A DNA stretch of 55,917 nt, taken from Mycobacterium kyorinense. GTDB lineage: Bacteria > Actinomycetota > Actinomycetes > Mycobacteriales > Mycobacteriaceae. This document shows, piece after piece, positions 51,777 through 55,917 of this stretch (its first letter is position 1; each line of letters begins with the position of its first letter). Location: NCBI RefSeq assembly GCF_001672775.1, contig NZ_LZKJ01000193.1, forward strand, positions 1 to 55,917, read 5' to 3'. A program made the translations under genes and the position numbers. The notes beneath the pieces are model-generated. The model searched no databases. It saw nothing but the letters and a program-made list of their open reading frames with translations, and was not told where the DNA came from.

Positions 51777-53705
51777 TTATTCCGGCAGGTTCTCCGGGTG
51801 CAGCATCTCGGCGTAGCGCAATTCCTCGGGAATCCCGAACCCGTCGACCAACGTTTCGGCGTGTGGCCGCAACTGCCGGCATCGCTCGTTGATCCCGGCA
51901 GTGACCGCTTTGGCCCGCTCGGTGGACAGATACCGGTGCTCGATGTACCAGGCCTTGTCATCCTCGATCACTGACAGCGCGTAGAGGTCGCACACCAACT
52001 CGAGGATCTCGCGAGCCTGCTCGTCCTCACACGAGTCGATCCCGGCGACGAATGCCTCCAGCACCACCCGGTCGATGTGCGCGGTCGCCGCGTGCAGCAC
52101 GTGGTCCTGCACGGCGTTGAACGCGTCGAACTCCGACATCTCGTTGGACTTGGACTGCAGTCGGCGCGCCACCGAGGAGAGCAGGTACTCCTCGCGGTCT
52201 TCGAACATGGTGACCTGGGTGCCGCGGTTGAATAGGCTGCCCTCTTCTTCGTTGTCTTGGCGGGCGTCGACGATTCTTTGCATAATCGTCTCCGCCGCAG
52301 TCCGTTTCATCACCCGCTCGCCGACGGCATTCGCCGCGAAGCGGACCCATTCGACGGGGTTCATGCTGCGGATGTCGTCGGCGTAGGCGGTCAGCAGTTC
52401 CTTGGCCACCAACTGGGTCAACACATGGTTGTCACCCTCGAACGTGGTGAAGACGTCGGTGTCGGCGCGCAGCGCGATCAGCCGGTTCTCGGCCATGTAG
52501 CCCGCTCCGCCGCACGCTTCGCGGGCCTCCTGGATGGCGCGGCTGGCATGCCAGGTGTTGGCCGCCTTGAGTCCGGCCGCCCGCGATTCCAGCTCACGCT
52601 GCTCCTCGGCGTCCGGTTCGTCGGCGGTCTGCAGATCGTGGCACTTGGACACCAGTTCGTTCTGCGCGAACTGCAATGCGTAGGACTTGGCGATCAGCGG
52701 GAACAGCCGGCGCTGATGCACCAGATAGTCCATGATCACCACTTCGTTGTCTTCGTCGGGCGCACTGAATTGCCTGCGCTGCAACGCATACCGGGTGGCG
52801 ATGTCCAACGCCAGCCGCGCTGCGTTGCCCGCGCTGCCGCCCACGCACACCCGGCCGCGGATCAGCGTCCCGATCATCGTGAAGAATCGGCGGCCGGGGT
52901 TGTCGATCGGCGAGGTGTAGGTGCCGTCAGCCGCCACGTCGCCGTATTTGTTCAACAGGTTGTTCCGTGGAACGCGAACCTGGTCGAACACGATGCGGCC
53001 GTTGTCGACGCCGGGCAGCCCGCCCTTGTAGTGGTTGTCCGACGTCGTCACGCCGGGCAGGTCGTTGCCGTCGGCGTCGCGGATCGGCACCAGAAAACAG
53101 TGCACGCCATGATTGACCGGCTTGCCGTCCTCGGTGGTGATCAACTGCGCGAATACTGCTGCGATAGTGGCGGTTTCGGCGGCACCACCGATGTAGTCCT
53201 TGCGGGCAGTCGGAGTGGCTGAGTCGATGACGAACTCTTCGGTGTCCGGGTCGTACGTCGCGGTCGTCTCCAGCGACTGCACGTCGCTGCCGTGCCCGGT
53301 CTCGGTCATCGCAAAGCAACCCCGCAGCTCGAGGTTGATGATCTTCTTGACGTAGGCCTCGTGGTGGCGTTCGGTGCCCAGGTTTTCCACGGCACCGCCG
53401 AACAGGCCCCACTGGACGCCGGCCTTGACCATCAGCGACAGGTCCGACATCGCGAGCATCTCGATCATCGTGATCGCCGCGCCGACGTTGCCGGTGCCGC
53501 CGTGCTCTTTGCGGAAACCGTCGTCTGCCGCGCCAGCCGCCGCCATGATCGTCATCTGTTCCACCACTTTGGTGCGGGCGATCACGGTGTTGGGGGTGTG
53601 GTGCGGGCGGAAGACCTCATCGGTCAGCCTGTCCCGCATCTGGTTCTTCACATCGCGCCACCGCCCGTCGAGGGCGTTGCGCAGGTGTTCGGCAGTCGTG
53701 GTCAT
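51777..53705 (-). CDS. Acyl-CoA oxidase/dehydrogenase-like protein
   Basis: This large FAD-binding acyl-CoA dehydrogenase of the acyl-CoA oxidase type has 642 residues. It shows RGCFAMTETGHGSDVQSLETTATYD, EFVIDSATPTARKDYIGG, IGTLIRGRVCVGGSAGNAARLALDIATRYALQRRQF, CGGAGYMAENRLIALRADTDVFTTFEGDNHVLTQLVAKE (catalytic Glu in FEGDN) and a long helical C-terminus. It starts at ATG 53705 and overlaps the stop of the ABC-transporter gene by 4 bases (ATGA), so the two are coupled. Part of its sequence (53421-53486) recurs inverted at the right edge of the window. A tRNA gene lies 22 bp beyond its 3' end. Confidence 0.9.
   Translation of the reverse strand: MTTTAEHLRNALDGRWRDVKNQMRDRLTDEVFRPHHTPNTVIARTKVVEQMTIMAAAGAADDGFRKEHGGTGNVGAAITMIEMLAMSDLSLMVKAGVQWGLFGGAVENLGTERHHEAYVKKIINLELRGCFAMTETGHGSDVQSLETTATYDPDTEEFVIDSATPTARKDYIGGAAETATIAAVFAQLITTEDGKPVNHGVHCFLVPIRDADGNDLPGVTTSDNHYKGGLPGVDNGRIVFDQVRVPRNNLLNKYGDVAADGTYTSPIDNPGRRFFTMIGTLIRGRVCVGGSAGNAARLALDIATRYALQRRQFSAPDEDNEVVIMDYLVHQRRLFPLIAKSYALQFAQNELVSKCHDLQTADEPDAEEQRELESRAAGLKAANTWHASRAIQEAREACGGAGYMAENRLIALRADTDVFTTFEGDNHVLTQLVAKELLTAYADDIRSMNPVEWVRFAANAVGERVMKRTAAETIMQRIVDARQDNEEEGSLFNRGTQVTMFEDREEYLLSSVARRLQSKSNEMSEFDAFNAVQDHVLHAATAHIDRVVLEAFVAGIDSCEDEQAREILELVCDLYALSVIEDDKAWYIEHRYLSTERAKAVTAGINERCRQLRPHAETLVDGFGIPEELRYAEMLHPENLPE
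53421..53486. repeat. 66-bp inverted repeat, left arm (inside the acyl-CoA oxidase-like gene)
   Basis: These 66 bases are the exact reverse complement of 55842-55907. They encode GAAITMIEMLAMSDLSLMVKA of the acyl-CoA oxidase-like protein. The arm lies 2.4 kb from its partner with the whole ABC gene and the start of the oxidase gene between them. Confidence 0.95.
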
Positions 53706-55841
53706 ACCTGACCGTAACGCGCCGCGCCCGCATCCGGCAGCCCAGTGTCAGCCGTTTCGCTCACCGCGGTGCCGGGTTCAGCGCGGCGCCGCAACCGCCA
53801 GTACAGAAACGCGGCGCACACCGCCCCGAGGGCGATCAGCATCGCCATGTCGAACAGCCACCAACCCGCCGAGTGTGTCCACGATTCGTCGCTGGTCGCC
53901 AGCAGATTGACGGCAGGCAGGTCGACGGTGGACGCCGATGCCGCATAACCCCACCTCGATGGCAGCAGCCAAGACACCTGTTCCAAACCGAAACGGCCCG
54001 CCAGCGGAAATGCCGCGCCGGAGAACAGAAATGAAAGCAGGATCACCAAGACGGCCATCAGCAGCAGTTGCTCGCGGTACTTCGCCAGCGACGACAGCGC
54101 CAGTGCGACGGTCGCGGAGACGACGGCAGTGACCGCCAGCGTGAGATACAGCTCCAACACCGGACTGCCCAGCAGAACCGCACCCTTGGTCGGTGCGCCT
54201 TTACCGGCGACGGCAACGGTGGTGATGATGCCGGTCTGAACCAGGGCGGCCAGGCTGTAGACCGTGAGTTTGGCCGTCAGATAAGCAGGCGTCGACAACC
54301 CGCCGGATTGCTCGCGCCGGAAGATGCGGCGCTCGCCGAACAGATCGCGGACCGCCAACGCGGTGCCCATGAAGACAGCGCCCAGATTCAGCACAATCAA
54401 TATTTCGAGGGCTTCGTCGGGACCGTTTCCGTACGGGTCGGCTTGCCCCAGGCCGGCGTGGCCGGGCACGACCAGCGTCAGGGCGCCGAACAACACCGGC
54501 AGGATCGTCAAGAAGATGAAGTAGCGCTGATCGCCGATTAACAGCCAGGCCTGCCGACGGACCGCGACCGCGATTTGGCGCCACAGCCCGAGGTGTTCGG
54601 GCGGAGCCAGTGGTTCCACGGCGGTCTGCCGAGCTTGTGGGCTCGGCGGGGAAAGCCGGTGCTGGACTGCGCCAGCCCGCTCGAGAGTCTCCTCCCAGTT
54701 GGCGCTGCGCAACGCGTCGTCGATCTCGGCGGGCGGCCCGACGAACGCCGGGGTTCCTTGCGGCGCGAGCAGCAACACCTGGTCGCACACATCGACGTGG
54801 TCCGGCGAGGCTGTCGACACCACCACGACCCGCCCGGCATCGGCGAGTCGGCGCAGCAGCGCCATCGTCTGCGGGTCGGATCCCGCCACAGGTTCATCGA
54901 CGACCAACAGCGACGGCGCGGTGATCAGCTCGGATGCCAGCGATGCGCGTTGACGCTGTTCGTCGGAAAGCTTGCCGATTTGGATGGTACGCAGCGAGTT
55001 CAACTGCAACTCGGCGATGACGTGGTTGACTGCCCGGCGGCGTTCGTCAGCGGAAGTGCTTGGCGGCAGCCGTAACTCAGCGATGTAACCCAACGCCTGT
55101 TCGATGGTTAGTTGCGGATGCACCACGTCATATGGACCTACCAGCCCGATACTGGTTCGCAGCGAAGCGAATTCGTCGTGCACGTCGTGACCGCCGATGG
55201 TGACTTCGCCCAGACTGGGCCGCATCTCACCGGCGAGTAGGTGAGATAGAGCCGAGCGGGCCGCCTTCGACGGTCCGATGACCGCAGTCAGCGTGCCCGG
55301 CTGGGCGGTGAAGGACACGTCGACAAGAACCGCGTGCCCGTCGATATTGAGGCCCAACTGTTCTGTCTCCAATGTGCCCAGGGCCGCAGGCTTCTCTGGC
55401 GGAGCCGCACTGTGGGTGACGTCGGCGTGCGGCAGCGGGCTGGTCGGCGTCATCTCGTGCGGGCGTGGTTCGGGCTGGTGGGGGATCAGCCGTTGCATCG
55501 CTCCAGTCATCCGCCCGATCAGATCGGACCCTCCGTGCTGGGATGTCGGGGCCGGTTCTTGTTGGGGCGGCGGCGGTGTCGGGGGCTGCGGTGGTTGGTC
55601 GGTCGGCGGTGGGGGCGGTGGTGGCGGCGGTTCCGGCGTCGGCTGAGGCGTCCGAAATCGTCGGGTCGGTGCCTCCGACGGCGGCGTTGGTCCGGCCGGT
55701 TGCCGGTCGGGTGGTGGCGTCGACTCAGCGGGCGGCGGCGCAGGCTCTGGCTCGGGCACGGGCGGCCGGAATCGCTGAGTGGGCAATTGAGAAGGCGGTG
55801 CGGGGCGATTCGGTCCCCGCGGCGGCGGCGGCGGCGACGGT
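53702..55841 (-). CDS. ABC transporter ATP-binding/permease protein, Rv1747-like (5' part missing)
   Basis: The visible about 713 residues comprise a Pro-rich linker with two TxRFRxP-type motifs (PTQRFRPP and PTRRFRTP, like the phosphoacceptor Thr sites of Rv1747), an ABC domain (Walker A region VIGPSKAARSALSHLL, signature KLSDEQRQRASLA, Walker B LLVVDEPVAGSDP) and an ABC-2-type permease with about six helices. Walker A reads GPSKAARS, with Ala where Gly is usual. The FHA domain expected before the linker is absent, because sequence upstream of 55842 is foreign. The annotated longer frame to 55903 uses codons from that inverted copy and is not real. Substrate is unknown. Confidence 0.85.
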
Positions 55842-55907
55842 GTCGGCGCGGCGATCACGATGATCGAGATGCTCGCGATGTCGGACCTGTCGCTGATGGT
55901 CAAGGCC
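55842..55907. repeat. 66-bp inverted repeat, right arm, at the window edge
   Basis: These 66 bases are an exact reverse complement of 53421-53486. On the plus strand they would encode the acyl-CoA oxidase segment VGAAITMIEM...LMVKA. The following ten bases still align with the gene but with three mismatches. The left junction is abrupt, inside a GGC repeat. This is a partial copy of the oxidase gene fused to the ABC-transporter linker, probably a contig-end chimera. Confidence 0.9.
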
Positions 55908-55917
55908 GCCGAGCAGT

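Noticed and set aside
55842..55903. N-terminal extension of the ABC transporter (MTISDRSDIASI...)
   Set aside because: These codons are the antisense of an acyl-CoA oxidase fragment that is inverted at the window edge, so they are not part of the transporter.

Overview
This window is high-GC actinobacterial DNA from a Mycobacterium, most likely a slow-growing non-tuberculous species. The evidence is a near-complete mycobactin siderophore locus with IdeR iron boxes, CFP-2/MTB12 secreted antigens, a MIRU-type tandem repeat, and a housekeeping block that follows the M. tuberculosis H37Rv order hrcA to dnaG in inverted orientation. Comparisons with H37Rv come from remembered family knowledge, not from a search. 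No gene-free stretch exceeds about 300 bases.

Region 1 (1-24111), iron acquisition. mbtA and mbtG diverge from one IdeR-box region. A second minus-strand operon, mbtT-mbtC-mbtD, carries a free-standing thioesterase and the split polyketide synthase, with its own box. A third box separates a siderophore N-acyltransferase (mbtK-like) from the large plus-strand NRPS operon mbtE-mbtF-mbtB. Together these encode salicylate activation, serine cyclisation, lysine loading, one polyketide extension, lysine N-hydroxylation and N-acylation. Salicylate synthase (mbtI), mbtH and mbtJ are not in the window. Compared with H37Rv the gene order is reshuffled and MbtB lacks its C-terminal thioesterase. A SagB-type azoline dehydrogenase gene lies 10 bp beyond mbtB. 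A short-chain dehydrogenase runs off the left edge.

Region 2 (24262-26370). Two tandem CFP-2/MTB12-family secreted proteins, an AhpD/CMD-family protein and a small Rv2375-like protein.

Region 3 (26473-34788). hrcA, dnaJ2, rsmE, two accessory genes, then phoH-ybeY-corC-like-(Rv2365c-like)-era, a tight operon for ribosome and stress functions.

Region 4 (34803-38888). Five accessory genes lie between era and the amiA2/recO pair: an LGFP-repeat lipoprotein, an MpaB-type oxygenase, two TetR regulators and an acyl-CoA dehydrogenase. A strong palindromic operator sits between the second TetR gene and the dehydrogenase.

Region 5 (38890-51754). amiA2, recO-uppS-(Rv2360c-like), the zinc regulators zur and smtB with two 53-bp MIRU copies between them, glyS, an AbiEi/DUF559 orphan, a TPM-domain protein, dgt, dnaG, a small membrane-anchored protein and tRNA-Asn(GTT).

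Region 6 (51777-55917). An acyl-CoA oxidase-like dehydrogenase and an Rv1747-like ABC transporter missing its N-terminus. The last about 75 bases are an inverted copy of part of the dehydrogenase gene, which suggests a contig-end chimera or an inverted duplication.

The most notable non-gene signal is a family of five about 60-bp elements with 11-bp terminal inverted repeats (GCGAGCGTGCG...CGCACGCTCGC). They sit at or just beyond gene 3' ends, and one supplies the last codons and stop of mbtA.
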